DNA from: Candidatus Yaniella excrementigallinarum
GTDB taxonomy: Bacteria > Actinomycetota > Actinomycetes > Actinomycetales > Micrococcaceae
Direction: 5' to 3'
NCBI GenBank assembly: GCA_019113675.1
Contig: DXHA01000023.1
Location: 1 to 62,190, forward strand
Length of the DNA: 62,190 bases
The notes beneath the pieces were generated by a model. The model saw nothing but the letters and a program-made list of their open reading frames with translations, had not been told where the DNA came from and did no database searches. Positions 27,236 through 36,027 of the stretch are shown piece by piece. Made by a program: the position numbers and the translations under genes. Every line of letters begins with the position of its first letter. Positions within the stretch are counted from its first letter, which is position 1.

Positions 27236-28203
27236 CAACACCGCATGAAAACCAACCCAGGAATACAGTCACCGCCCAGGCACCAGCCATGGTTTCGATT
27301 GCTAGTAAAGTTGGGCCATCCCGCAGCTCCCAACGGCCTACCGTCATGAACCTGAAGCTGGCCGTTTCCCGTTACGATTTTGTCACTGTTGGCCCGATTG
27401 CCGGGCGCGAGGTGTTAGTCAGTTTCGAAGACCAGCTCGGCTCGGTCATCGATTATGAAGACGTTCCCCACGAAGATCTTGTTTATATTTTTCGTGCCGT
27501 AGACACCCTGCGCAAATACCTAGACCGTTCAGAAGATTTGGCCGGCGTGGACATCACCATTGAAAAACATATTCCCTTCGACACCTACCTAGGTGGCAGA
27601 GCCGCAACAGCCGCTGCAGTGATGGTGGCCTTGGCTGGACTATGGGATGCATCCATTGCCAGAGAAGATATGGCACGTTTGGCCCGCCACGTTGGTTATG
27701 GTGTGGCCGATGCCATTATCGGAGGTGCCGTAATCAGTAGCCTCCGGGCAGCTGAAGAAACGACGACGTCAGTATTATCTCAAGGCCAGATCGCCTTGGT
27801 ACTCGTACCAGCTGCAGCAGATCTTTCTGATGCCGAAGTCTTTCAGACAGTTCAAGCCATATCATCAGCTGATGTTGACCCTGTCGCAGACCAGACGCTC
27901 TTGGAGTTTGATCAAAAGCTAATTGATGCTGTGTCACGAGGAGATGGTAAACAACTGGCCCTTATGATGCATAACGACTTTCAACCGGCTCTTGTGCAGA
28001 TAATTCCAGAACATAACGATTGGCTAACGGCAGGTATGGACGAAGGTGCACTAGCCGCTCAAACTATCGACCGTGGACCATCTTTGCTTTTTGTAGCTGA
28101 TACTCAAGATGCTGCCTACCAGCTAGCCGAACGCTATGAACAACGCATGGATATTACTGCAATCGCTGAATACGGGCCGGTGGCTGGAGCACGCCTACTA
28201 TGA
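27232..28203 (+). CDS. IspE homologue (GHMP family) lacking the kinase motifs
   Basis: Protein of 323 residues in the canonical ispE position, aligning with 4-diphosphocytidyl-2-C-methyl-D-erythritol kinase over its length. Every catalytic motif is altered. The usual APxKxN start reads APAMVSI (18-24), so the catalytic Lys is Met20. The ATP loop GGMGGGSADAA reads FDTYLGGRAATAA (about 116-128). The LGADVPF motif with the catalytic Asp reads VGYGVAD (about 154-160). SGSGPT reads IDRGPS. The C-terminal GPVAGARLL and MHNDFQPA remain. The frame is open and well kept, so this looks like a pseudokinase or a repurposed protein, not a decaying gene. An active IspE or the mevalonate pathway must exist elsewhere if the host makes isoprenoids (inference). 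Confidence 0.8.
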   Translation: MTTPHENQPRNTVTAQAPAMVSIASKVGPSRSSQRPTVMNLKLAVSRYDFVTVGPIAGREVLVSFEDQLGSVIDYEDVPHEDLVYIFRAVDTLRKYLDRSEDLAGVDITIEKHIPFDTYLGGRAATAAAVMVALAGLWDASIAREDMARLARHVGYGVADAIIGGAVISSLRAAEETTTSVLSQGQIALVLVPAAADLSDAEVFQTVQAISSADVDPVADQTLLEFDQKLIDAVSRGDGKQLALMMHNDFQPALVQIIPEHNDWLTAGMDEGALAAQTIDRGPSLLFVADTQDAAYQLAERYEQRMDITAIAEYGPVAGARLL

Positions 28204-28272
28204 CCTGCCATATGGGCTTGTGACGAAGATGCCCACTATCGGGTGCTATGGTGAACTATTATTGGTGGCGTT

Positions 28273-30069
28273 ATGGTTCATCTTTTAGGGGCCGAAGCCC
28301 TCCACTTCGAATACCCAACCCAGCAAGTACTTGAATCCGTCACGATGGGTGTCTCTGCCGGCGATCGCATCGGCATCGTTGGGCGCAACGGCGACGGCAA
28401 ATCAACCTTAATGAAACTGCTCACCGGTCGGCTTGAGCCGGATTCAGGTAAAGTTACCATCCGACACAACACCACCATCGGGATGTTAGATCAATCCGAT
28501 ACCGTCGATACCACGCTAACGGTCGGCCAAGCTATCGTTGGTGATTTAGCAGAACACGAATGGGCCAGCGACCCAAAAATCCGCGATGTAATCAGCGGGT
28601 TGGTTTCGGATTTGGACTGGGATACCTTGGTTGGTGCATTATCCGGGGGACAACGCCGTCGCGTGGCTTTAGCGAAATTGCTTATCGGCGACTGGGACAT
28701 CTTGGCACTTGATGAACCAACTAACCATCTCGACGTCGAAGGCATCGCCTGGCTGGCTAACCATGTCAAGCGACGTTGGCCACAGAATGCCGGTGCGCTT
28801 CTCGTCATTACTCACGATCGGTGGTTTCTAGACGAAGTCTGTACTCAAACTTGGGAAGTCCATGACGGCGTCGTAGAACCTTTCGAAGGTGGATATGCAG
28901 CATATATATTGCAGCGCATCGAACGTGACCGGATAGCTGCGGCAGCCGAATCGAAACGACAAAACCTGTTGCGTAAGGAACTTGCCTGGTTGCGCCGCGG
29001 TGCACCTGCTCGGACATCAAAACCAAAATTCCGCATAGACGCCGCCAATCAGCTAATTGAGAATGTTCCACCGGTACGTGATGCCATTGAATTACAGCGT
29101 CTGGCGGTGGCACGTCTTGGCAAAGACGTGGTGGATATCGAAAATGTTAGTGTCAGCTTTGATGAACACCAGGTGTTGCGAAACATTACCTGGCGTATTG
29201 GGCCAGGGGAGCGCACGGGCATTCTGGGAGCTAACGGCGCCGGAAAATCGACCTTATTGGGTCTTGTGACCGGAGATGTTCAACCGACCACTGGACGGGT
29301 AAAACACGGTAAGACCGTACAGATCGGCATACTGGACCAACAGTTTTCCCAACTTCAAACTATTGGTAGCCAACGCGTGCGTGAAGTACTTGCCGAAACA
29401 AAAACCACGTTCACCATTGATGGTAAAGCCCATACACCGGCTCAATTATTGGAACGCCTAGGCTTCCAACGTCACCACCTATCGGCTCGCGTGGATGACC
29501 TTTCCGGTGGACAAAAACGCCGTTTACAACTGTTGTTATTGCTACTGAGCGAGCCCAACGTCATGGTGCTTGATGAACCAACAAACGACGTCGATTCCGA
29601 GATGCTCACAGCGATGGAGGATTTGCTGGACTCTTGGCCGGGAACGCTCATTGTGGTTTCCCACGACCGATATCTACTTGAACGCGTTACGGACCAGCAA
29701 TATGCGATTCTAGATGGGAGGCTGCGGCATGTTCCCGGGGGCGTGGACGAGTACCTGCGACTTCGAAGTGCACAGCCCCCGAAGCGTGCAGCGGACCTTC
29801 GTGACTCTGGTAAAGGCACCGGATCAGAGTTACAGGAAGGAAGACTTTCGGGCGCACAAAGACACGCAGCACAAAAAGAGCTCTCTGCGATTGAGCGACG
29901 ATTGGAGAAGCTAACCAAGAGAATGAATCAGATTCACGGCGTCCTGGCTGAGCACGACCAGACTGACTTCGAAGGACTCCAAGAACATACCGATAAGTTG
30001 CGAGAAGTGAAAACTGAGGTTGAACAACTGGAAGAGCGATGGTTGGAGCTTTCAGAAAAGCTCTCATAG
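28273..30069 (+). CDS. ABC-F family ATP-binding protein (Uup-like)
   Basis: Soluble protein of 598 residues with two ATPase domains and no membrane segment; ABC-F proteins act on ribosomes. First Walker A GRNGDGKST (about 37-45), signature LSGGQRRRVALA (about 124-135) and Walker B ILALDEPTNHLD. Second Walker A GANGAGKST (about 319-327), signature LSGGQKRRLQLL and Walker B MVLDEPTNDVD. The C-terminal arm (about 520-598) is a charged coiled coil as in Uup. It closes the tatD-rpf-rsmA-ispE-abcF block. Its last 30 bases overlap a small lipoprotein frame. Antibiotic protection cannot be told apart from a housekeeping role. Confidence 0.92.
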   Translation: MVHLLGAEALHFEYPTQQVLESVTMGVSAGDRIGIVGRNGDGKSTLMKLLTGRLEPDSGKVTIRHNTTIGMLDQSDTVDTTLTVGQAIVGDLAEHEWASDPKIRDVISGLVSDLDWDTLVGALSGGQRRRVALAKLLIGDWDILALDEPTNHLDVEGIAWLANHVKRRWPQNAGALLVITHDRWFLDEVCTQTWEVHDGVVEPFEGGYAAYILQRIERDRIAAAAESKRQNLLRKELAWLRRGAPARTSKPKFRIDAANQLIENVPPVRDAIELQRLAVARLGKDVVDIENVSVSFDEHQVLRNITWRIGPGERTGILGANGAGKSTLLGLVTGDVQPTTGRVKHGKTVQIGILDQQFSQLQTIGSQRVREVLAETKTTFTIDGKAHTPAQLLERLGFQRHHLSARVDDLSGGQKRRLQLLLLLLSEPNVMVLDEPTNDVDSEMLTAMEDLLDSWPGTLIVVSHDRYLLERVTDQQYAILDGRLRHVPGGVDEYLRLRSAQPPKRAADLRDSGKGTGSELQEGRLSGAQRHAAQKELSAIERRLEKLTKRMNQIHGVLAEHDQTDFEGLQEHTDKLREVKTEVEQLEERWLELSEKLS

Positions 30070-30131
30070 CTGGCATGCTTGCTCCACTTCCCCTGCTGAG
30101 CGGCTGCCAAACTATCGCCAGTAGTGACTAA
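30039..30131 (+). CDS. 30-residue lipoprotein-signal frame (microlipoprotein or truncated lipoprotein)
   Basis: ATG 30039 lies inside the 3' end of abcF, with GGAAGAG just before it. The 30 codons read MVGAFRK, then a hydrophobic stretch, then the lipobox LLSGC, then QTIASSD and a stop. This is a textbook Lgt/LspA lipoprotein signal with only eight residues from the Cys on. It may be a real entericidin-like peptide. Alternatively it is the stump of a lipoprotein gene cut where the accessory region starts, which I think more likely because decayed DNA begins directly after it. Confidence 0.5.
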   Translation: MVGAFRKALIAGMLAPLPLLSGCQTIASSD

Positions 30132-30395
30132 CGGAAGCCAATGCAGACCTAGGTCGTACGAGGTAAATACTCCATGTCCTGTTCAGATGTTTGCATAACC
30201 GATCATGCAGGGAGTTGCCTGTTGCGAGCCTTGCACGGCAAGGAAAGCACACCCGTGCGATGTCACTTACCGCGCAGCCTTGCTCAAGACCATTTGGTAT
30301 AGGCTGGATATAGTCTTCGATGATGATGTGAGTATCAGCTGCTGCTGACCACCAGCCGCTCGATATTACCTTTAGTTGGAAAGTAGGCTGGCCGA
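30132..30395. other. Junction of conserved block and accessory region, no assigned gene
   Basis: No recognised gene. The minus strand stays open for about 90 codons (roughly 30395 to 30117) and reads, among others, THIIIEDYIQPIPNGLEQGC and RVCFPCRARL, with no start codon and no RBS. It could be a relic coding segment or chance. It marks the left edge of the decayed region. Confidence 0.3.
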
Positions 30396-30887
30396 ATGCG
30401 CATTCGCTACGCCGAGATCGATGATGCAGAAGAGCTAGCTTGCCTCTTGAACGACATCATTGCCGAAGGCGGCAAGACCGCGATCGACACTCCGTTGACC
30501 GGATCGGAGTTTGCGGAATGGTTCATCATTGGGCCCCATTGCATCAGTTGTCTGGTCGCAGCCACTGACGACGCGATCCTGGGTTTCCAGACTCTGGAGC
30601 ACTTCCACGGCGATCTACCTCCGGGAGCGGCGGACATCGCTACCTTTGTCGCTGAACGCGGGAGAGCGTCTGGGATTGGCCGGAGCCTGGCGGATGCGAC
30701 TCCGGCCGTCGCGGAGGAAATCGGAGTGCAGTGTATTCGCGCTGTGATCCAGCGGTCGAACGAGGATGCGATCGGCTACTATTTTTCGATCGGCTTCCAC
30801 GGTAACGCGGACAGTGCGACAAGCGAATCGGTCGTCTTGACGCGATGTATCGTGCCGGGCGGCGACGCTAAAACCGTTAGGCATTAG
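30396..30887 (+). CDS. GNAT family N-acetyltransferase
   Basis: Protein of 163 residues. The N-terminal MRIRYAEIDDAEELACLLNDI split at 1-20 is the usual GNAT beta1-alpha1. FVAERGRASGIGRSL (about 84-98) is motif A, with a weakened Q/RxxGxG/A acetyl-CoA loop. NEDAIGYYFSIGF (about 122-134) is motif B. A TPLTGSEFAEWF segment recalls the phosphinothricin-acetyltransferase-like branch. Substrate unknown. It is alone on its strand in the accessory region. Confidence 0.78.
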   Translation: MRIRYAEIDDAEELACLLNDIIAEGGKTAIDTPLTGSEFAEWFIIGPHCISCLVAATDDAILGFQTLEHFHGDLPPGAADIATFVAERGRASGIGRSLADATPAVAEEIGVQCIRAVIQRSNEDAIGYYFSIGFHGNADSATSESVVLTRCIVPGGDAKTVRH

Positions 30888-30930
30888 AAGAGTTGCTTCG
30901 CATGGTCTTTGCAGCGACGAGCATACTTGA

Positions 30931-31182
30931 CTCGCTGGTCTTGTTCGAGCGAACGCTGCCGTCTGCTATGTCAACGATCCACGTCCAACCACAGTAGTAG
31001 TGCGAAATCCTGAAGGTCGAGATGTTCGACGTGCATATGGCACCTTCATGAGTTCCGGGTTGCCAATCGCAGGCTTTATGCTCATCGAAGCAAACAACCG
31101 CGATCACGCTATTGACCTGGTCGCAGAGACTCCTTGTCCGGTCGCGTACGACGTCGTGGAGGCCTGGCAGCTAAAAGACTAG
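30931..31182 (+). pseudogene. YciI/DGPF-domain protein, N-terminally truncated remnant
   Basis: The open frame after the stop at 30928-30930 reads a YciI-family C-terminal part: DPRPTTVVVRNPEGRDV, then GLPIAGFMLIEANNRDHA, then PCPVAYDVVEAWQL. The first 35-40 family residues (the YLLLxY strand) are missing, and the DGPF region is altered (YGTFMSS). YciI proteins usually pair with ECF sigma factors; a complete example is at 45313. I call it a remnant. The 108 bases to the next remnant hold nothing recognisable. Confidence 0.6.
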
Positions 31183-31304
31183 CTCATCCATGATTCACTT
31201 GAGGGATCCTCAGCCAACGAACAAGGGTTGGCCTGGTGCCAAACTGTTCAGTGCCCCTGAACCGGAGCTCCACGGAAACAGGATGAACATATGAGTCCAA
31301 GTGC

Positions 31305-31387
31305 TATCTCGCGTGCATCTTCACCAAACTCGACCCCTCCCATGAACCCAGCACAACTAGAGGGTCGGTACTTGCAGAACCAGTGGT
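31305..31387 (+). pseudogene. 3' tail remnant of a LuxR-type response regulator gene
   Basis: The DNA matches the last 85 bases of the intact response regulator at 35383-36027. A segment like ATCTTCACCAAACTCGAC parallels 35943-35960, and CGGTACTTGCAGAACCAG parallels the bases coding for its final RYLQNQ. The remnant has small deletions and no stop at the equivalent place. It is followed, as in the second copy, by a convergent VOC gene. Confidence 0.65.
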
Positions 31388-31420
31388 TTGCGCCCCTGTC
31401 AGGTACCCTGCTCCTAAGGC

Positions 31421-31772
31421 TTACCGATGCTGCAAAATATTCAGCACATGGCCGCCTGGAGTCTTCACGAAGAATCGCCGGACTCCCCAGGCCTCATCCG
31501 TGAGGTCGTACGTAATCTCCGCACCCATTTGTTGTGCCAACGCATAGACCGCATCCACATCGTCGACCTCGATTGACACGTCGGGCACTATCGGGGCCGA
31601 TTCATCGTGTGAGGCCACGCTCAACTGCTGTATTGGGTTACTGGGATTGGCCAGTGTCGCGATCCATCCGTGATCCATCACAGGCTTCAGCCCCAGAAGA
31701 TCGGCATAAAAACTTGACAGAGCTCTGCACATCTGAGCTCTCAAAATCTGGAACGACCCGACGTACACCCAT
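31421..31772 (-). pseudogene. VOC (glyoxalase/bleomycin-resistance fold) protein, one frameshift
   Basis: From ATG 31772 the minus strand reads MGVRRVVPDFESSDVQSSVKF, a proper VOC start. The frame is then lost at a run of five A (31708-31712). From there another frame continues YADLLGLKPVMDHGW to GGHVLNILQHR and the stop. One base fewer in the A-run would restore a 116-residue gene. VOC proteins bind metals or sequester small toxic compounds. It is either a pseudogene or a sequencing error in the homopolymer. 31773-32070 to the right has no recognised gene; AGGTTTG (31939) and CAAACCT (31965) form a loose inverted repeat. Confidence 0.75.
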
Positions 31773-32070
31773 CACCCCAGGTCAGTTGCATCAAAGCAAA
31801 ATCGGAAGCCTCCGGTATCCAATAGCGCTTGGGGATGTAGTGGCTCAGGTTGCGGAAGCCCAGTGCGGTGCCAGGCAGGAGCAGGCCCTACACCCTCAAT
31901 TACGAAGAGCCAATTATTCCCGGCACATCGCACACTCTAGGTTTGGTTGGCCGTGCAAGGTAGGCAAACCTCTACCTTAATTTGGTGGTCCCGCTCTCTC
32001 GTGGCCCAGCAGCCTCCCGAGCTAGGTTGAAGATAGGCCACTCAAGACAGCAGGAATGAGGAGAAGATAG

Positions 32071-32823
32071 GTGAAACATTCAGCATTAGAGATGCAACGT
32101 GTAACGAAGTCGTATGGTTCTGGTGCAACTGAGATGACCGCACTCGATGCGGTGAGTCTTCAACTTCCGAAAGGGGGTTTCACAGCAATAATGGGACCAT
32201 CTGGATCCGGAAAGAGTACTCTCTTGCGGTGCGTTAGCGGGCTAGAGACAGTAAATTCGGGCGTGGTCGCTATAAACAATCAGCCAATCGGAGGCTGGCG
32301 CAACACCCGACTGACAAAATTTCGTCGTACCCATCTAGGGATGGTGTTCCAAGATTATCTCCTTATTCCGTATCTCACTGCAGAAGAAAACGTGGCTCTG
32401 CCGCTGCGGCTCAACCGGCTACGTGTAGATTATGCCGCTGTCGGTAAAATGCTCGATTTGGTGGGGTTGTCCAACGAGGCTGCCAGCTATCCGATGCATC
32501 TTTCTGGCGGACAGAAGCAGCGTGTCGCAATTGCCAGGGCGTTGATTAGCAACCCAGCTGTGGTGCTTGCAGACGAACCGACGGGCGCCCTCGACACGGG
32601 AAGCGCTAGAGAAGTCCTCAGTATTCTGCGTCAGGCCGTTGATGAAGCCGGTCAAACCGTGGTGATGGTGACACATGACCCAGCTGCGGCAGCGTGGGCT
32701 GATGAGGTGATCTATCTCGTTGATGGACGAATCGCCGGGGAAATGACTTCACCGAACGCTGAGCTTGTGGCTCAACAGCTAACTCAGTTGGATCATTTCG
32801 AGCGAACAGGAGATCAGCGATGA
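32071..32823 (+). CDS. ABC transporter ATP-binding protein (MacB/FtsE-like)
   Basis: ATPase of 250 residues: Walker A GPSGSGKST (about 42-50), Q-loop at FQDYLL, signature LSGGQKQRVAIARAL (about 147-161), Walker B VVLADEPTGALD (about 167-178) and H-loop VTHD. GTG start with GGAGAAG upstream. Four-base overlap with the FtsX-type permease. The gene set ATPase, permease, histidine kinase, response regulator matches peptide-antibiotic sensing/detoxification modules, in which the kinase controls the transporter genes. Lies between two copies of a repeat, so it was probably acquired or duplicated as a unit. Confidence 0.92.
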   Translation: MKHSALEMQRVTKSYGSGATEMTALDAVSLQLPKGGFTAIMGPSGSGKSTLLRCVSGLETVNSGVVAINNQPIGGWRNTRLTKFRRTHLGMVFQDYLLIPYLTAEENVALPLRLNRLRVDYAAVGKMLDLVGLSNEAASYPMHLSGGQKQRVAIARALISNPAVVLADEPTGALDTGSAREVLSILRQAVDEAGQTVVMVTHDPAAAAWADEVIYLVDGRIAGEMTSPNAELVAQQLTQLDHFERTGDQR

Positions 32824-34157
32824 CATCCCTTATCATTGCGTCGATGCGCGGCCGCGTCGGGGCATATTCCGCATTGGTACTCACGGTATTACTTGGCACG
32901 GTTCTCACTGGGGGGTTTGCCTCGCTGATCGAGACGGGGGCACCTTCTGGCCTGTCTGCTGCCGATGCTGAGACTCTTACAACGATGGGGGCGGCTATCG
33001 GTAGCTGGGGTGCAGTGCTCGTCTTCTTTACTGTTATTTCAACCGTAACGATCACGGTTCGGCAGCGTCACAATGAGCTCACTCAATTACGTACCATTGG
33101 AGCGACCAACGGTCAGATCCGTGCTTTTGTGTGTATGGAGACTTCGATTATTTCCTTGCTTTCAGCGATAGCTGGATTATTACCAGGATGGTTCCTCGGG
33201 CGCATACTCCTCAGGGCAATCGGTGATGCGGGGATGGTTGACACTGACATTTCACACGCCTTTGGGCTGGCCACGGCAACAATATTGGTTTGCGGAATGG
33301 TAGCCCTGTCCGCCGGAGCCACGGCTCTTGCTTGCTTGCGAGTCACCCGCCAAGTCGCAGCATCCGTTGATGATGTGGATAGATATTTACTTCCCCGCTC
33401 TCGAGTGATCCTGGGTTCATTTCTCGTACTCAGCACTCTGGTGATGTGCATCGTGGCTACTGTCGTCTCTGTGGAAAGTGATGATCCATGGCTGGCTATG
33501 CAGCTGGCCGGGTCGCTTTCTATTGCTGCTTCCGTAGGGCTGGGGGTGTTAGCTCCGCCAGTTCTGCGCCTGATGGCAGCAGGAATTATGCCCACGCTCG
33601 GGCGTAACACCCCCGTCTATCTCGCTACGAGAGCACTCGGACGGCGCACGCTTCGGTCGAGCGCAATTTTGTTACCGGTCGTCGTGTTTGTTGGGGTGAG
33701 TGTCGGTGGGTTAACGATGATGCTCATCCACAACACGGTCAGTGATACCGGCATGCTTGCTGAGTCAGACACCGTCGAACTCCTCAATTATGTTGTCGTC
33801 GGGATAATCGCGGTCTTCGCGGGAATTATGGTTGTGACGACTGTCACCGCTGCAATAGTTGATCGAGAGCGAGAATTGTCTCGGTTACGCCTGGTCGGTG
33901 TTTCACGCGCAGAGGCGTTGTGGTCGATTACGGTTGAATCGATTTTGGTGTCCGCCGTGGGGGCTCTGCTTGGGGTGGCGGGATCACTCGCGACTATTTT
34001 TCCAATCGCGATCGCCCGTTTGGACAGTCCTCTCACCAGTAAAGCTACTTGGATCGCAGCTGGCGTTGTGGGTTTGGCGTTGATCTTGTGCGTAGGGACC
34101 GCATGGATCGTGGCCCGCAGAACCGTTGACCGGCGTAGCTATGCGATGGCTACCTGA
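32820..34157 (+). CDS. FtsX-like ABC transporter permease
   Basis: Permease of 445 residues with about eight helices in two FtsX-like halves. Helices lie near 15-40, 55-85, 103-130 and 150-175, then 195-220, 225-255, 285-310, 345-370 and 405-435. The conserved RQRHNELTQLRTIGAT (about 82-97) is the coupling-helix segment, and DRERELSRLRLVGVSRAE (about 347-364) its second copy. There is no large extracellular domain as in BceB, so it is closer to the short macrolide/bacteriocin exporters of actinobacteria. Co-transcribed with the ATPase and followed 23 bases later by the sensor kinase. Confidence 0.88.
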   Translation: MTSLIIASMRGRVGAYSALVLTVLLGTVLTGGFASLIETGAPSGLSAADAETLTTMGAAIGSWGAVLVFFTVISTVTITVRQRHNELTQLRTIGATNGQIRAFVCMETSIISLLSAIAGLLPGWFLGRILLRAIGDAGMVDTDISHAFGLATATILVCGMVALSAGATALACLRVTRQVAASVDDVDRYLLPRSRVILGSFLVLSTLVMCIVATVVSVESDDPWLAMQLAGSLSIAASVGLGVLAPPVLRLMAAGIMPTLGRNTPVYLATRALGRRTLRSSAILLPVVVFVGVSVGGLTMMLIHNTVSDTGMLAESDTVELLNYVVVGIIAVFAGIMVVTTVTAAIVDRERELSRLRLVGVSRAEALWSITVESILVSAVGALLGVAGSLATIFPIAIARLDSPLTSKATWIAAGVVGLALILCVGTAWIVARRTVDRRSYAMAT

Positions 34158-34180
34158 CATAATACTGACATAATAGAAGT

Positions 34181-35392
34181 GTGCTGAAATTCCCGCTCCC
34201 GGGGCCGGTGAACCTCTCCGGCCTATGTAATCGCCTGGTCCTAACCGGGATAGCAACTCTGCAATTTGCGGTGGGACTGCTGGTAAGCCTCCCATTTGCG
34301 GGGCTCGCGGCAGTCGGTCTACTGTTGGTCCCTATTGGTGTGGGAGTGCTTGGACTGCGCGGATTAATTCCGGTGATGGAGGCATGGTCTTCTTGGCAGC
34401 GTCAGACGCTGGAGCGGATGCTTGGTCGCCGCATCTATCAAAGTTACCGAGCCCCTCGTGAATCGGGGGTCCGAGCAGTGTTGGCGACGTGGGGGAATGA
34501 CTCTGCACGCTGGAAAGATCTCGCCCATGCTGCATTTAGTGCCACAGTAGGGCTAGTTCTGAGCGGGCTGGTTCCAGCTTCCTTGATTGCGCCAATCGTG
34601 CATGTGGTGTTGGTCAGCACAGGAATCTGGCCTCCAGGTCTCTTACTGGTGGTGACGTTGCCAGTGCTCATTGCTTGGTGGCTCGCCACCCCAGTAATCG
34701 TACGAGCCCGCCTTAACGCTGATGCGTTGCTCCTCGACGAGCAGCGCAGTCAAGCACTGGAGCGTCGGGTGAGCGAGGTGACGAAGTCTCGGGCCGAAAC
34801 GATCGACCACGCGACCGCAGAGCTTCGACGAATCGAGCGCAATCTGCACGATGGAGCACAAGCGCGGCTCGTGTCGCTCGGAATGAAGTTGGGGTTGGCT
34901 GAGGAGATCGTCTCCCAGGACCCACAGACCACGAAACAACTGATAGCGGAGGCCCGTGCCGCGACCGAATCAACCCTGACAGACATCCGTACTATCGTAC
35001 GCGGCATCTTTCCACCGGTACTTGCTGACCGAGGCCTCAGTCACGCCATCGAGGCACTGGTGCTTGACTTGCCGCTTCCAGTAGAACTCCAGATCCATCT
35101 TCCCGCCCATACCCCTGCGTCGGTTGAGTCCGCAGTGTATTTCGCCGTGTCAGAGTGCTTAACAAACGTCGTTAAACATGCCGTCGCCAGCAAAGCTTTC
35201 GTAACCATTCAGCATGAGGCCGGAGGACTACAAATCGATGTGAAGGACGATGGTCGTGGCGGTGCCGAAGTACGCAAAGGTGGGGGGTTGGATGGATTGA
35301 CTAAACGGCTGGCCGCATTCGATGGCACGGTTGAGGTCGAATCCTCCCCCGACGGCGGGTCGCAAATCAAGATGGAGCTTCCATGCGTGTGA
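34181..35392 (+). CDS. Sensor histidine kinase (HisKA_3 type)
   Basis: Protein of 403 residues with an N-terminal sensor of four helices (about 15-65 and 115-170). The dimerisation/phosphoacceptor segment RRIERNLHDGAQARL has its His near 222, and a HATPase domain carries SECLTNVVKHA (about 325-335) and DDGRGG (about 357-362). This is the NarL-partner class of kinase. No large extracellular domain is present, so sensing may occur in the membrane or through the neighbouring permease. GTG start. Overlaps the response regulator by ten bases. Confidence 0.9.
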   Translation: MLKFPLPGPVNLSGLCNRLVLTGIATLQFAVGLLVSLPFAGLAAVGLLLVPIGVGVLGLRGLIPVMEAWSSWQRQTLERMLGRRIYQSYRAPRESGVRAVLATWGNDSARWKDLAHAAFSATVGLVLSGLVPASLIAPIVHVVLVSTGIWPPGLLLVVTLPVLIAWWLATPVIVRARLNADALLLDEQRSQALERRVSEVTKSRAETIDHATAELRRIERNLHDGAQARLVSLGMKLGLAEEIVSQDPQTTKQLIAEARAATESTLTDIRTIVRGIFPPVLADRGLSHAIEALVLDLPLPVELQIHLPAHTPASVESAVYFAVSECLTNVVKHAVASKAFVTIQHEAGGLQIDVKDDGRGGAEVRKGGGLDGLTKRLAAFDGTVEVESSPDGGSQIKMELPCV

Positions 35393-36027
35393 TTATCGCC
35401 GAAGACAACGCTTTGTTAAGAGAAGGTCTCGTCACGGTACTAGCCAAGTTTGACATCACTGTGGTCAACGCCGTTGACACCGCCGACGGGCTGTTCGAGG
35501 CGGTTCAGGCGATGCGGGACATCGATGTAATTATCACTGACATTCGCATGCCACCCACCTTTACAACTGAAGGACTAGAGGCCGCCGTGAGGTTGCGCGA
35601 AGAATACCCTCGGCTGCCAGTGCTGGTGCTCAGCCAGTTTGTTGAGCAGTTCTATGCAAGGGAACTTATTGCTTCAGGTGACGGGGCGGTCGGATACTTA
35701 CTCAAGGACCGGGTCCTAGCGGTCGCAGAGTTTGTTGACGCCGTGCGTCGAGTAGCCGCTGGCGGAACAGTTCTAGACCCGCAAGTTATTACAGGGCTCT
35801 TGGAGAGGGCCGATGGGCCACGAGAACGGTTGTCTCCGCGCGAGCAAGAGGTCATGGAGCTGATGGCCCAAGGTCGCTCAAACACTGCAATTGCCCAAGC
35901 ACTATTTGTCACCGAAAAAGCAGTCAGCAAACACGTTACCAGCATCTTCGCCAAACTGGACCTCCATCAGGAATCCAACGACAACAGGAGAGTCCTGGCT
36001 GTGTTGCGGTACTTACAGAACCAATAG
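35383..36027 (+). CDS. LuxR/NarL-type response regulator
   Basis: Protein of 214 residues. The receiver has Glu7-Asp8 and the phosphoacceptor Asp53 in IITDIRMPP, Lys in YLLKDR (about 105-110), and a C-terminal LuxR HTH (LSPREQEVMELMAQGRSN at about 149-166, then AVSKHVTSIFAKL). It is encoded with its kinase and the ABC transporter, which it probably regulates. Its 3' end is duplicated as a remnant at 31305. A VOC pseudogene converges on it 35 bases downstream. Confidence 0.93.
   Translation: MRVIIAEDNALLREGLVTVLAKFDITVVNAVDTADGLFEAVQAMRDIDVIITDIRMPPTFTTEGLEAAVRLREEYPRLPVLVLSQFVEQFYARELIASGDGAVGYLLKDRVLAVAEFVDAVRRVAAGGTVLDPQVITGLLERADGPRERLSPREQEVMELMAQGRSNTAIAQALFVTEKAVSKHVTSIFAKLDLHQESNDNRRVLAVLRYLQNQ

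Larger units (their letters stand above)
31305..31772. repeat. Left copy of diverged direct repeat (response-regulator tail plus VOC gene)
   Basis: Same order and orientation as 35940-36411. By eye about three quarters of the bases agree, for instance through the VOC stop region (TGCAAAATATTCAGCACATG against TGCAAAATGGTCAGTACGTG). The two copies bracket the ABC/two-component cassette. Confidence 0.7.

Noticed and set aside
31785..31980. Transposase 3' end remnant
   Set aside because: A plus-strand LHPQLRR and a minus-strand GFRNLSHYI-like reading recall transposase C-termini, but they lie on opposite strands and cannot both be right. No terminal repeats or target duplications were seen.
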